Notes under the pieces: model-generated
Seen by the model: only the letters and a program-made list of their open reading frames with translations
Told to the model about the DNA's origin: nothing
The model's database searches: none
Program-made: the position numbers and the translations under genes
From: Symbiodinium microadriaticum
Taxonomy: Eukaryota > Sar > Dinophyceae > Suessiales > Symbiodiniaceae
Reading direction: 5' to 3'
Length of the DNA: 64,000 nucleotides
NCBI GenBank assembly: GCA_001939145.1
Contig: LSRX01001665.1
Location: 1-64,000, forward strand
Part shown: positions 42,177-53,076 of the stretch, in pieces
Numbering within the stretch: position 1 is the first letter of the stretch
How the letters are laid out: every line of letters begins with the position of its first letter

Positions 42177-42443
42177 ATTAAATCCTGATTTAATGGTTGG
42201 GTTTTGACATACCTTGGACCCTCCAATGACACAGTTAAATCTGGTTTTAATTCTTTTTCTGTGCCTTCGGCCGATAGACAATTAAATCCTGAGTTTATTG
42301 TCTGGCAGCTTCTCCTGCGAGACTTATGCTAGTCGGTACCTATTGCCCATTAAATCATGATCTAATGTGACACTTCGGCATCCTTATCCGTAAACACAAG
42401 GAATGTAGTTTGTACTTATCAGCCCATTAAATCTTGATTTAGT
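42177..42443. repeat. Array of five ATTAAATC-NN-GATTTAAT palindromes
   Basis: Copies at 42177-42194 (perfect), 42234-42252, 42281-42299, 42349-42366 and 42426-42443, spaced 47-77 bp. The spacers share words such as 'cttcggc' and 'cttatgc', so each palindrome may be part of a longer, decayed unit. No gene lies across it. Confidence 0.75.
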
Positions 42444-44412
42444 CTGGTCCTTGGGCATCCTTATGCTGGTGCCTATCAGGTTCGATCGCACCATTCGGTG
42501 GTTGTTTTCTTCGGCATCAGTTGTCATTGAAGATTTTTTTGATTGTTAACTAGGTCGTACTGTTCTACTCAATTACGTCTAACTTGCGGCGAATTCGCCT
42601 TTCGGACTTTCCAGGCAAACGGAGGATCCGCCTCTGTGGAGACCGGAGCCGATGCCTCATCGTCTCGATTGGCCGCCTGCCCTCTCTAGAAGTGCTCTTC
42701 CGTTTGTTGAGTTTCTGCAATTTTTTCCTGACGTGACATGATTCGTTTTTGCCCACGCCAATCGTCCAACTGGCGAGGGAGAGCAGGTAACAGTGCATGA
42801 GTGAAATTGCGAACTTATCGTTGCAGTAGTTGTCGCAGGATGCGACGGATGAGCAGAGTATCATCGAGTAGCCTTCAGTTGATCTCCTCCCACTCTTGAT
42901 ACGTTTCGCGTTCTTTCCTGCCTCTTTTTTCTCATCCTTCCGAAAAGACGAGAGAGCCAGCCTGCGTTCTGGAATCTCTGTCATTGGCATGCTGGCATAG
43001 GACGGCCTTCCCGACACTGCAGCTGCTTGACGCAGTAGGCTCTTCAACCTCTTGAAGCTGCTCTGCTGCTCCAATGCCAAGTGTCTTTTCGACCCTCACA
43101 GGGCAAGCAAGCAGTGCGAGCTGGACCTAGGTTTGTGGCATGCAGACAATCTACATTTAAATGATGGATGACATTGGGCGTGTAAAGTGTATTCAAGCCT
43201 CCGAGGTGAACGCCTTTCGCAGTGATTTGCTGGCTTGCAGTTGCAAGCATGCTTATTGCATGTGTCGAAAAACATTAGTGACATTAGTGCTTACTGTTAT
43301 GCCGGAGGTGCAGGAAAAGCTGTTCCAGTCCAGGTGTTTCATGCTTGCTCTTGCTGACAGCTCCTGTATGCGAAGTGATCAACAGAAAACTTGGGTCTTT
43401 TGTCCTTTCCTTGCAGAAGCAGCGCGACATCGAGCCGCTTCTTTCTCTGCTGACAGTTTCAACTTTATTCCACGTTCGTACACGGAGGAAGCAGCCCAAA
43501 TTAGCAGGGGCCAAAACCAAACATCAACAGAGACTGAAATGTCCTGCAAAGACTGAACAAACAGCTAGCATCTCCACTGCCAGCCCGATGCATAGTGCCA
43601 GGCACTTCCCGAAGGTGCTGATGTATTCAGGCATCTGTCTTTCGGGTGAAGTGATTCGTCTTGCAAGCTCGGGACCTGTCTCCATTTTCCTCATCACCCT
43701 TTGCCTCGTCATTCCACCTCTGCCAGACTTCTTGCCAGGGCGAAGACATGCTTATTGCTTTACCTAGTCTTGAGCTGTCAGCTGCCTTCCGTCGTGTAGC
43801 TAAAGAAGCGAAGGCTACGTAGTTTTAGCAGCCGTGTTGTCCTCAACCTGCTCTGAAGAGGCGACTGCCCAGAGCACGCCTGGGGATGTTCCTATAGGCC
43901 TGATCGAAATCACCGCTAGAAGATAGCTCAGCACTGGCCTCTTGCGAGGTTGGTCGACAGACTACGTGAGAAGCCTCACGCAAAAGCGAGTTCTATTGTG
44001 GGGCGCAGATCAAGCTGCTGCCATAGTGGATGCGCAGGCGCACTCATGATGACTGCCAGGTGATGCAGTATGTGAAACACAGTCACTGCTTGACAGGCTG
44101 CTTATAAGCGGTGTGCCCGTCTGCTTCTGGTATGCAGCAGCCACGATGCCATGGAGGAAGCTCACCGGCTTGTAGGACCTTAGGCTTGTCAAGCAGCTGC
44201 TTGCTGGCTGCGTGCAGGATGTCATCGCGCAGGTGACAAGCGAGGAGCCGATAGCAGGAGTGACGGTGGCCAGAGCTGTCCCGAAGACTGTAGTCTACAT
44301 GTCGTGGTGTTGTTCAGGAGTCTGTCCACCTCTCAGTGCTCCGGTTGCGATCGGTGCAGCAGGCTCGGGCCACATGGCGAGTGGAGCTGGGCAGATGCAA
44401 CTAGTTGTTGAA
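42444..44412. other. Host DNA with a possible exon
   Basis: After a cctttccttgcag acceptor at 43411, the + frame reads KQRDIEPLLSLLTVSTLFHV and RTRRKQPKLAGAKTKHQQ, which may be an exon. A 171-codon frame on the other strand (42565-43080) is Arg/Ser-rich and unconvincing. Otherwise nothing is recognised. Confidence 0.3.
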
Positions 44413-46346
44413 TATTTAAGGGGCTGCGCCCAGAGTCGGGCAACGCAGGCAGTTCATTCATTCATGCATTCCTTAACTCATTCATTCATTCATTCATTCA
44501 TTCATTCATTCATTCATTCATNNNNNNNNNNNNNNNNNNNNNNNNNNNNNNNNNNNNNNNNNNNNNNNNNNNNNNNNNNNNNNNNNNNNNNNNNNNNNNN
44601 NNNNNNNNNNNNNNNNNNNNNNNNNNNNNNNNNNNNNNNNNNNNNNNNNNNNNNNNNNNNNNNNNNNNNNNNNNNNNNNNNNNNNNNNNNNNNNNNNNNN
44701 NNNNNNNNNNNNNNNNNNNNNNNNNNNNNNNNNNNNNNNNNNNNNNNNNNNNNNNNNNNNNNNNNNNNNNNNNNNNNNNNNNNNNNNNNNNNNNNNNNNN
44801 NNNNNNNNNNNNNNNNNNNNNNNNNNNNNNNNNNNNNNNNNNNNNNNNNNNNNNNNNNNNNNNNNNNNNNNNNNNNNNNNNNNNNNNNNNNNNNNNNNNN
44901 NNNNNNNNNNNNNNNNNNNNNNNNNNNNNNNNNNNNNNNNNNNNNNNNNNNNNNNNNNNNNNNNNNNNNNNNNNNNNNNNNNNNNNNNNNNNNCCTAATC
45001 CCTCCTCCTGCCCTTCCCGCCCTGGCCAGCATCACGCTTGGTCCCTCCCCCTGCCGCCTCCGTGGCCAGCATCATCGCGCGCGCGGGAAAGCCACCGTGA
45101 GCATCATCAGCATCATTGCGCGCGTGCGGGCACTAATTTGAGGCCTTCCGGTACCCGTCCCGACCTCCGAAAACATCGGCTTGCGCCTGTCTGCGCCTGA
45201 TGGCCCGCTGCACGTGCGCCGGGTGCTCATGATGCTCGCCACATGCCGCCCAAGTCCGCCTGCGGGTGCCTCAAAACACGCCATAGCATGGGGAATGTCC
45301 GCAAAACATGCGCGTTGCCAGGAAAGCCTCCCAACCAGGTCCCGCGCGGCCCGATGGAAAAACAAGGGTCCGATGATGCTTACGCCGGGGCGGGTCGGCG
45401 GCATTGGCTTCCGACCCATAGTTAGGCTTGCGGCAGCAACCCCATGACAATGGCAGAGGAGTGAAGGCGGTGAGCGGTGGGGGCAGTGAGGGTGAGCGTG
45501 GTGCCGAGGGGGGACGGTGTGGGCGGAGGGGGTTTGGGCACGCATTGATTGGAGGCCTCTAAATTGGGCAACGCCCTGGGGTTGCTGCCTTTGGCTATGG
45601 GTCGGAAGCCAATGCCGCCGACCCGCCCGGGCGTAAGCATCATTGGACCCTTGTTTTTCCATCGGGCCGCGCGGGACCTGGTTGGGAGGCTTACCCGGCA
45701 ACGCGCACATTTTGCGGCCATTCCCCATGCTATGGCGTGTTTTGGGGCACCCGCGCATGACACTTGAGCGGCATGTGGCGAGCATCATGAGCACCCGGCG
45801 CGCGTGCAGCGGCCAGTCAGGCGCAGACAGGCGCAAGCCGATGTTTTCGGAGGTCGGGACGGGTACCGGCAGGCCTCAAATTAGTGCCCGCACGCGCGCA
45901 ATGATGCTGATGATGCTCACTGGAAGGCCTCAAAAGGTGGCTCCCCCGCGCGCGCAATGATGCTGGCCGCGGAGGCGGCAGGGAGAGGCACCAAGCGGGA
46001 CCAGGCGCGCGCACGCATGCACATCATGCTGGCCAGGGTGGGAAGGGCAGGAGGAGGGAGCAGGGGAAGGGGGGGGGGGCCCCCCCCTTCTGCGCACTCT
46101 TCATTGCCCCCCGCCCAATGAATGAGTGAATGAATGAATGAATGAATGAATGATTGAATGCACGAATGATTAAATGATTGAATGATTGATTGATTGCTTC
46201 ATTGATTGATTGACTGATTGAATGATTGATTGATTGATTGATTGAATGAATGAATGAATGAACGAATGAATGATTGAATGAATTAAGGAATGCATGAATG
46301 AATGAACTGCCTGCGTTGCCCGACTCTGGGCGCAGCCCCTTAAATA
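44413..46346. repeat. Large inverted repeat with a 132-nt loop
   Basis: The left arm (44413-45444) and right arm (45577-46346) are reverse complements over several hundred bases: tatttaaggggctgcgcc at 44413 pairs with its complement ending 46346, (CATT)n pairs with (AATG)n, and GC-rich 45000-45420 pairs with 45590-46055. The loop is 45445-45576. Part of the left arm is hidden in the gap. It may be a fold-back transposon, a recent palindrome, or an assembly chimera. Confidence 0.8.
44522..44993. other. Assembly gap of 472 N in the left arm
   Basis: Comparison with the right arm (about 46060-46260) suggests that the missing sequence is only about 200 bp of poly-C/G and (CATT)n sequence, so the N count is probably an overestimate. 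Confidence 0.95.
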
Positions 46347-46639
46347 NGGCGGCCGGTGAGGGGAGGGAGGGTGGTCAGACCGAACCAAATGCGGCGTGGG
46401 GATAATGGCAGAGGAGTGAAGGCGGTGAGCGGGGGAGGTAGAGTGGGCAAAGCGCTGAGGGCGGTGGGGGCGGAGGGGTTTGGACACGCATTGGAGGCCT
46501 CTCGGGCTGGTGAGGGCGAAGGCCGTAAGGCTGTGAGCGAAGCACTGATACGGTGTGGCCAGGCTCAGGGCGGTTTGGACAATGGGGACTGTCGGCGGAG
46601 AGGTTGGGGGGGGGTGTAGCCAACTTTGAAGCCTATTAA
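46347..46639. repeat. Partial direct copy of the inverted-repeat loop
   Basis: 'aatggcagaggagtgaaggcggtgagcg' at 46404 and 'acgcattggaggcctct' near 46485 repeat loop sequences at 45450 and 45541, with about 90% match. A single N at 46347 separates this from the right arm. The G-rich rest has no gene. Confidence 0.7.
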
Positions 46640-46769
46640 TGCTTCTTGACGGGAAAAGGACAAGAGCAATGCCTCAGAAAAAAAACAAACAAACAACCCT
46701 TCGGGATTTCACTGGCGCCGCCCCAACAGGGGTCGGCGGATATTGGAGGGGTTCTTCATCCATTTCCAG

Positions 46770-46866
46770 GCACGGTGAGCAACGCCTCTTTTGTACTGGA
46801 GCTTACCGGCAGATACCAGGACTTCTTCCGTGTTCGTTTCAACAATGAAGGTCCTTGCTGTGTCAG
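46770..46866 (+). CDS. Exon-like segment, unassigned spliced gene
   Basis: After catttccag at 46769 the frame reads TVSNASFVLELTGRYQDFFR, then VRFNNEGPCCVSLG, before a stop. Such beta-strand-like sequence is plausible in an Ig-like or C2-like domain. It is the first of a row of short + strand exons that extends to about 53.1 kb; whether they form one gene is unknown. The donor may be gtcctt at 46851. Confidence 0.45.
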
Positions 46867-46991
46867 TCTTGGATGAAGGAGATTGGTGGGGCGCCGGATA
46901 TTGTTTGGAACTATGTCTAACAACATACGCAGAACCTCGTGGATTCGTTGCCTGGCCATGCCAGCCGCCCACGATGGATCTCTCTCTACAG

Positions 46992-47278
46992 GCTTTAACA
47001 ATACCGCTGTATTCCGACGAATGCGACGTAGAATTCATCATTCGTTACGGGCCCTCCGCTGCTAAGCAGCATGGCCTTTGCGATCCTCGGGGCTTGGGGC
47101 CATGAAGTGTTCTTTGTTGGCTCTTTCGGCTCCTGAAGCGTCTCTTGCATTTTGGCAGGTGTGTGGACCAAGCGTGATTGATGCTTGCGTGCAAACTCAT
47201 GCTGCGCGTCTTGGGCCTGTAGACCCCAGGCTCATCCTGCCGAGTGTGGTGTGCAGAATGCTATTTTTTTGGTAGCTT
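46992..47278 (+). CDS. Two exon-like segments
   Basis: After ctctctacag (46991) the frame reads ALTIPLYSDECDVEFIIRYG. After tttggcag (47158) another reads VCGPSVIDACVQTHAARLGP, then VDPRLILPSVVC. Both acceptors are followed by G. The intervening donor (between about 47070 and 47110) was not resolved. Confidence 0.45.
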
Positions 47279-47395
47279 AGGCTTCGTCTGTCTGCGACTT
47301 GGGGTTGATGGGACCGCAGAGTACAGCATGCAGCGTGAGCTTGCAGCCGGCAGACATGCACCTTGCTGACTGCTGTGGGCACCTTGAACCGTCAG

Positions 47396-47790
47396 GAAAT
47401 CTTTGTCTTCGGTGTATTGGATCGACTTCTTCTGTCTGAAGAACAGAGTGCCGAAGCAGTCAGTGCTGCACCACTCTACTCACTACTTGGGAGTGCACGT
47501 TCGTCTGAGCAAGTGTATGGTCTTGCCGAGGACGGGAACCCCCCCGCACCAACTGTTTTAACTCCTCCGGCATCTTCAGCCTAACATGCTGGCGCTTCCG
47601 GCTGGATGCAGGAGTGTACTCTTCTCTTCTTGCGTACAATCAGCCAGCGCGTCCAATCTACACATGATTGGCCTGTACCAGTAAGCAGCACAAGCATGAA
47701 TCACGGCAAGAAACAGCGGGAGCTACCTCATCTGGTTGACTTGCTGCAAGTCAGCTCGCTCCAGAAGCATCGAATGCAAGGTGCCGGGCC
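47396..47790 (+). CDS. Two exon-like segments
   Basis: 47396 onward reads EIFVFGVLDRLLLSEEQSAE, then AVSAAPLYSLLG. About 47695-47780 reads MNHGKKQRELPHLVDLLQVS, then SLQKHRMQ, followed by a possible donor gtgccg at 47781. The sequences are helical and charged, with no family recognised. Confidence 0.4.
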
Positions 47791-48039
47791 TCCAATGGCA
47801 ATGGGGCGCCTCCCCGGACACTGCGATGCAAGTCTTGTGCGCAAAAAGGTTGAGGAAAGCAGTTGATTCGCGAGCAAGCACAGAGACCTCTGAGCAGTGC
47901 GCGGAATGGTCAGAGATCGCCAGTCAGAGTCCTGACAGGTGGTTGGCGAGCACCTCCTGTCGTCGTCGTCGTGCGCATTCCTCGGTTTCTGCATTTGGAA
48001 CGTTCGTCTTGGTTCACGGTTTTGTGCGTTTCTTTTGAC

Positions 48040-48257
48040 TGGACACGTGGCTCAACATGTGCGAAGACTCTGCGACATCCATGAAGAGCAAGCCAGCCTT
48101 GCGAACTCAGACGATCTCGCACTGTTGCAGAGAATTGGCAGCGCTTCAGCTCAGCACTTTCCGGACGATCAGGGGAACACGGTATTTTGGCCGAAGCTCC
48201 TCATGCAGCAGCGTGCTTTTCTTGAAGCGTGCCGGGAGCCAACAACATTGAGCAGTG
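48040..48257 (+). CDS. Exon of an unassigned spliced gene
   Basis: Reads GHVAQHVRRLCDIHEEQASL, ANSDDLALLQRIGSASAQHF, then TVFWPKLLMQQRAFLEACRE, and meets a clean GTGAGT donor at 48258. One of the better-supported exons of the row; its 5' boundary is uncertain because the frame stays open upstream to about 47939. Confidence 0.55.
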
Positions 48258-48641
48258 GTGAGTGGTGACCGAAGAACCCAACTTTAAGTTTAGCCGTTCA
48301 GCCTAGGTTCGGCAGACGTCGCATGGACTCGGCTGTGACGGAGCTTGTGGAAGCAGCTCCAAACTCAAACGGCCATTACTGTACCACGAGTCTTTGGTAG
48401 ACATTTGCGCATGAGGTGCGTGCAGATGTACGTGCACGCCTGCTGGACTTGCTAGATGAGGCGTTGTGTCGAATCGACGGCAGCCTTCTCTAACTCTAGT
48501 TTCTCTGGCAGATTTGCTTGCAAGGTGACCGGCCGCAAAGTCTTGCTGCTTGATAGCACAATTGTTCGAGCCTGAGGTAGAGATCCGGAGTCGAGTTTAG
48601 TCAGCAGGGGTCGACAAGGTGACACATTGCGTAGCACAAAG

Positions 48642-48846
48642 GTTGGGCCTTTGGATCTCATCGTCAGCCCAAGCGATCTGAAAGATCACGGAGTCCAACA
48701 ATGGCGCGCTCCTGTTGCGATCCGTGGAATCATGATTACAAAGCAAGCTGTGAGGCACAAACTGTCCGACCAGACTGTCCTTGGCTCGGTCATGATATGG
48801 GCCGAGGCGTTAGTCAGGGAAGCCAAGCCGTTCAGTTCGCTTTCAG
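48642..48846 (+). CDS. Exon of an unassigned spliced gene
   Basis: Acceptor cacaaag|gttggg and donor ttcag|gttgcgg bound 205 nt that read VGPLDLIVSPSDLKDHGVQQ, WRAPVAIRGIMITKQAVRHK, then LSDQTVLGSVMIWAEALVRE. The AG|G acceptor matches the pattern of the other introns. No domain is recognised. Confidence 0.55.
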
Positions 48847-48940
48847 GTTGCGGCAGACTGCTCGCAGATGATATTCCTTGTGCGATGTGCTCGGATCGCC
48901 AGGGCCTCTTCGGTTTTGCCATTCGGGGAGGGTTTTGCAG

Positions 48941-49180
48941 TGGAGCTTACTCAGCGGTCGGAGGAACTTGTGGACATGATGGCGAAGCAGATCCTTGCGG
49001 ATGAAAAGGAGCAGAAGGCATCGATGGAGCTGGAAAACCTCCCGCCTGTGACCCGTGCTTCCTTGGCAGGAGCGTCTCTACGTGGCCGTGTTCGTGCCGA
49101 ACAAAACGGAGGACGGGGCTGGGATACTGCGAGACTTCATATTGCGTGCCGCTGTCACGGGTTGTTTCGCTTCGTGTGCA
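48941..49180 (+). CDS. Exon pair with a frame change
   Basis: From ggttttgcag (48940) the frame reads ELTQRSEELVDMMAKQILAD, EKEQKASMELENLPP. A second frame from about 49070, after ttggcag, reads ERLYVAVFVPNKTEDGAGIL, RDFILRAAV. The two are joined either by a very short 22-nt intron (49048-49069, GT-AG) or by a one-base error. The first part looks like a coiled coil. Confidence 0.45.
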
Positions 49181-49614
49181 GCACCAACACTCGGCTGTTT
49201 CAGTTCGAGAGCAGACCTTCAGGCCAAGAGTCTTCCAGAATTGAGGTGGCTGGCTGGGCGGGCGGCGTTCTATTGCAGTTCTTGTCCTAGTGCTGTGCCC
49301 GCCCAGTGCACCGTGCAGGGTGTAGACTTTGAAGTAACAGGTATTTCCGCACATCGACGTCGTCTCAGAAGGAATATCTACTTAAGAGGCATTTCAACAG
49401 TGGACTTGGCATCAACAGCCCGGAGGATGGCAGCTCCAGGTGGACAACGCACAAAAAGCATTTCATGCAGTCTTGTTCTTGTTTGGTTCAGCCTGAGATG
49501 GGAGCTGTCCCGTGACCTGTAGCTTGCTGTTATGCGAAATAATTGGTAACGAGGAGTGCGTTCAGCGTCTTGCCGCCAGCAATGCCAGAGCCCAATCAAC
49601 GGATGACTGGTGCA

Positions 49615-49790
49615 GAATTTCAAGGTCGTTTGGCGAACTGACGAGGTGAAAGCCAATGTGCGCATCACGGAGTGTGCCATTCATCATTTCCCGTCGGACA
49701 AGGACAAGTGCTATCTTGAATCAACAAGAGACCTCCTGTCTACAATTCTGCAGGATGTTCTCTCGATGGAAACACCTAGACTGCGAGATT
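49615..49790 (+). CDS. Exon-like segment
   Basis: After tggtgcag the frame reads NFKVVWRTDEVKANVRITEC, AIHHFPSDKDKCYLESTRDL, LSTILQDVLSM. It is protein-like, with no domain recognised. The donor is unresolved. Confidence 0.45.
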
Positions 49791-50040
49791 CTCGACTTAT
49801 GCAAGGGAATTGGCGGGCCCGATTGCTATCCTTTGAGGTACCACGATTTCCATGTGCTCGGCGATCCATCTGGACCCTTCTACGCGGCACAAGCTTTGAT
49901 GCACGGGGCTTCCTGTTGCCTGTTGCCCTCCGGTCAAGGGCTGCTTCCAATATAATATGAGACTCTTAAGGTCATTGCAGCACAAGTTTGGCACCATTCC
50001 GTCGGTGCATGCTATCGGTGGGGTCTTGGCCTCAGTATGG

Positions 50041-50200
50041 AGTGCCCGTGATCTTGAACGCAGCAACAACCATCCAACGTCCAAGCGAGGCGGGTCGCGT
50101 CGTCGTTGAGGTCATGCAGCGACTGCGAAAGGAAGATCAAGCTGGCCAGGCCCCGCCATTCCGTCGTCTTTCTGCGCTTGACTTCTCTCAAGCTATATAG
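50041..50200 (+). CDS. Exon-like segment
   Basis: Reads VPVILNAATTIQRPSEAGRV, VVEVMQRLRKEDQAGQAPPF before a stop at 50198-50200. A short follow-on at 50213-50280 after ttccag reads AKLSTAGKVEIQSFPQMFSD in another frame. Confidence 0.4.
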
Positions 50201-50651
50201 TTCCAGGCAAAGCTATCGACTGCTGGAAAGGTTGAGATTCAGAGCTTCCCTCAGATGTTCTCGGATGTTCCCGATGCATAAATGCTTGAGATGCCGGGTG
50301 GGGGCCGGAGGGTGATTCTGGACTCGAGGCCGGGAGTTCCTCCGGTTGCAGCACACCCAAAGGGAGCTGCTGCCATCAGGCCCAGTTGTGTTTTCCGCCT
50401 CTCTTTTCACAAGCTCTTTCCGCCTCAAAGGCGGCGTGAGGAAGCATCGCAGGAGCCTCGGACGGGAGCCAGGGCCTGAAGAGCCAGCTGATTCGAAAAG
50501 GTCGCCGGCACTGGCCGCGTCACCGGAGGTGCCTCCAGAGCTGCGCCTTGCCGGGTCTCGGAGTTTCATGGCAGGTGCAAGAAGCGAAGACAGCCAGGAT
50601 CAACGAGTTGGCTGCTTGCTTAATGCTTGTTCGAAATTGATTTTGTTGCAG

Positions 50652-50892
50652 TTCTGCCACATGTCAAGGTGGTCATCGATCGTCGTGTTGACCTCTTCTC
50701 GGTGCTGTGTTCCCAGTTTACCTACCAGGCAGAAGCGCATGCACTGTCTCATAGAGTGCACGGTACGACCAGCCTTTGCGAAGGCTCTCATCGACTCCGC
50801 ATATGGTATTCAGAACAACTTGCCCGGCAACCTAGAGCCAAATATTTCCTTGACAGCAACTGCTCTTTCACTACTTCTTCCTGCTGAGGATT
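50652..50892 (+). CDS. Two exon-like segments in different frames
   Basis: 50652-50763 after ttgttgcag reads VLPHVKVVIDRRVDLFSVLC, SQFTYQAEAHALSHRVHG and meets a GT. About 50772-50892 reads AFAKALIDSAYGIQNNLPGN, LEPNISLTATALSLLLPAED, then a stop. The second could be a terminal exon. Confidence 0.4.
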
Positions 50893-52349
50893 GACATCAG
50901 CAATGCCTCTTGGGCCAAGGCAGCATGGGACTGTGTGTCCCACATGCTGCTCTGTTGACTCCTAGTCTCAGCTTGCAGTTGAGCGCTTCACTGCTGTAGG
51001 CTTGCGGGGTTGATGGGCTTGTGAGATTTACGCGTCAGGGCTTTAGGGATTGCGTTTAGGCTTTAGAGCTTTGGCTTGCAGGGACCAGTTTTGTGGACTG
51101 TAGGACCAAGGGCGTATGGGTCATTGATTCTATGTATGTTAGGGTCTGCGGCCTGTCTAGTAGGCTGTCTGCATGACCCACGCACAAGCACGGCAATTGT
51201 GCTTCAATTGAACGTTTGCGAGAGCGGTTCGCAATTTTCTTGCTCGTAGCATAGTGCAGCGAAGCTAGTTGAGCTGGCTCTGCGCCATCACCACGTTCAC
51301 GATAGAAAGCCGAAAGACATCTTCTCTGGGACCAAATTTCTTCGCGGTCCGCCAGCCCCTTCCACCGAATGACGCTCTGAAATGGTTTGACCGGTGTAGA
51401 TTTTGGGTTGCTTGTGGGGCAGCCTGAGCGACACAGTGGCTGGTCCGAGTCATGGTAAAGGCGTCGTCGAATGAGTTGGCGTTACCCGTCATCCGGCGAA
51501 CTCTCCAACATTCTCGCGGGGGCAGTGCTGCTTAAGGCGCCCAGTTTGTGGGGTGATGCAACGCAACCACAGATGCTTGCACAAAATAGAAGCGAAACGG
51601 CGGAAAGGCATGAAGGCTGCGGTGTGCTGTAGGTGCGATTTGGGCGAGTCAGTGCACGAACCTCAAGGCAGTTTGAAGCCAGGTCGGGTTGAGCTGCTTC
51701 AGTTTGTCGATGTGGTTGCGCCGATTTGCCCTTAACAAAGACGAGCGGGGAGAATGCAGATTTGTCATGTAGCTTGGAAAACCGCATTTGTGGCAGGGAT
51801 TTTGAAACGGCTGAGCGAAGGTGGTGAATTCCACCACATCCAGGAAAAAGGCCACGAGCCCGATATCCCAAAACCTGACCAAAGTTTCATCAATGCTCAT
51901 CTTTCATTTCGTGTCAACTCGAATCCCGAACCCAGATCTTGCAAGACACCAGAAGCCTGTGAAAACTATGTCAACAGGGCACGGCATGTCCTGGCTCTGT
52001 GCCAGATCTGTGGGTTCAGGACCGTGGAAATGCCAACTCGACCGTGCGCCTATCCCCTGATGACCCGTTCTATCAGGACGGTTCCTGCCTAGCTGGGGCT
52101 TTCACTAGAGGAGAAGGCGATGATGTTCGCACGTCCTAGGAGATCCGCGATTTGCACATTGACAAGCTGGGACCTTTGCTGGAGGATGGTGGGTCCATCT
52201 TGAGCTTTGGCTGTCAGCCAGATCTCAAGCATCTTGCAGGAGAAGGCTCGTGCTGTTCAGCAGACCTACTCAGAGAAGGAGCCATCAATCTCGCGCATTG
52301 CTGTTTGCTTGAGCTGGATCCTCACAGTTGACGGCCGGTTGCTTGCAAG
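50893..52349. other. Introns with a possible exon near 51.75 kb
   Basis: A frame at 51754-52050 reads ILKRLSEGGEFHHIQEKGHE, PDIPKPDQSFINAHLSFRVN and looks partly coding. Another at 52138-52200 reads EIRDLHIDKLGPLLEDGG. 51000-51150 holds 'gctttagg' repeats. Splice signals were not clear. Confidence 0.3.
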
Positions 52350-52464
52350 GACAACGTCAAGCACAAGAGCGCGAGTGACATGGCCGAGTACATCAAGAAG
52401 TTCAAGACAGCTCAGCTTGGATCCCATGACCACTTCCTTGACACGGCTCAACGCACCGGAGTGT
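52350..52464 (+). CDS. Exon of an unassigned spliced gene
   Basis: Bounded by gcttgcaag|g and t|gtaagg. It reads DNVKHKSASDMAEYIKKFKT, AQLGSHDHFLDTAQRTGV in 38 codons plus one base. Strong splice signals at both ends make it one of the best exons of the row. Confidence 0.55.
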
Positions 52465-53022
52465 GTAAGGTCAGCACATCCCCTCTTGGAGATGCACATT
52501 AATTTGGCTCACGATCTCAAGGACAAGATTCAGTCTGAGGCCGGGCCTCGCACCTCTCAATCGAGGCGTCAGAGACAGAGCACGAAGGACTACAGGCAGA
52601 TGCTGAAGCTTGAGGAGAGTGCTACTTCTCAGCTCTCGTTCCCATTCTGCGGAGTAAGACATATAATAAGACGAAGAGGATGAGATCACGGCACAGAGCA
52701 CCAGCTCTCAGAGCTGTTTGGACACCGTGGAGGAGACACGGAGCGGTCTGAACCCTTGCGCCTGCGGGTCCCCTCTGTTCGCTAGGACATCATGGATGAT
52801 CAGAAGCCTTTCCACGAGGCTCTGGGCCTTGGACAGTGCTCAGCAGCAACCACAAAGCCTTTGCAGAGTCCGCACACGTCCTACGGCAAGTTGTGCAGTC
52901 CGGGCTTCTTGCATGTTTGGGCAGGCTTTGCGACTGCTCTGCTTACTGTCTCTGGTCAACAATGGCATCAAGGTGCTTCTTGTTCGCCTCGTTCACTGCC
53001 CTAACCCATGTTCATGGTACAG

Positions 53023-53076
53023 GCGAAGCAGCTAGATCAGCTCAAGCGAACCTTTCTGCAGCTGGAAGCTCTGCCG
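53023..53076 (+). CDS. 18-codon microexon-like segment
   Basis: Exactly 54 nt between ggtacag|g and ccg|gtagcg, phase 0 at both ends, reading AKQLDQLKRTFLQLEALP with heptad-like leucines. Segments upstream at 52505-52640 (HDLKDKIQSEAGPRTSQSRR) and 52790-52860 (IMDDQKPFHEALGLGQCSAA) may be companion exons. Confidence 0.45.

Noticed and set aside
44212..45141. 309-codon frame spanning the gap
   Set aside because: Most of it is N; the flanks are CATT microsatellite and arm sequence of the inverted repeat.
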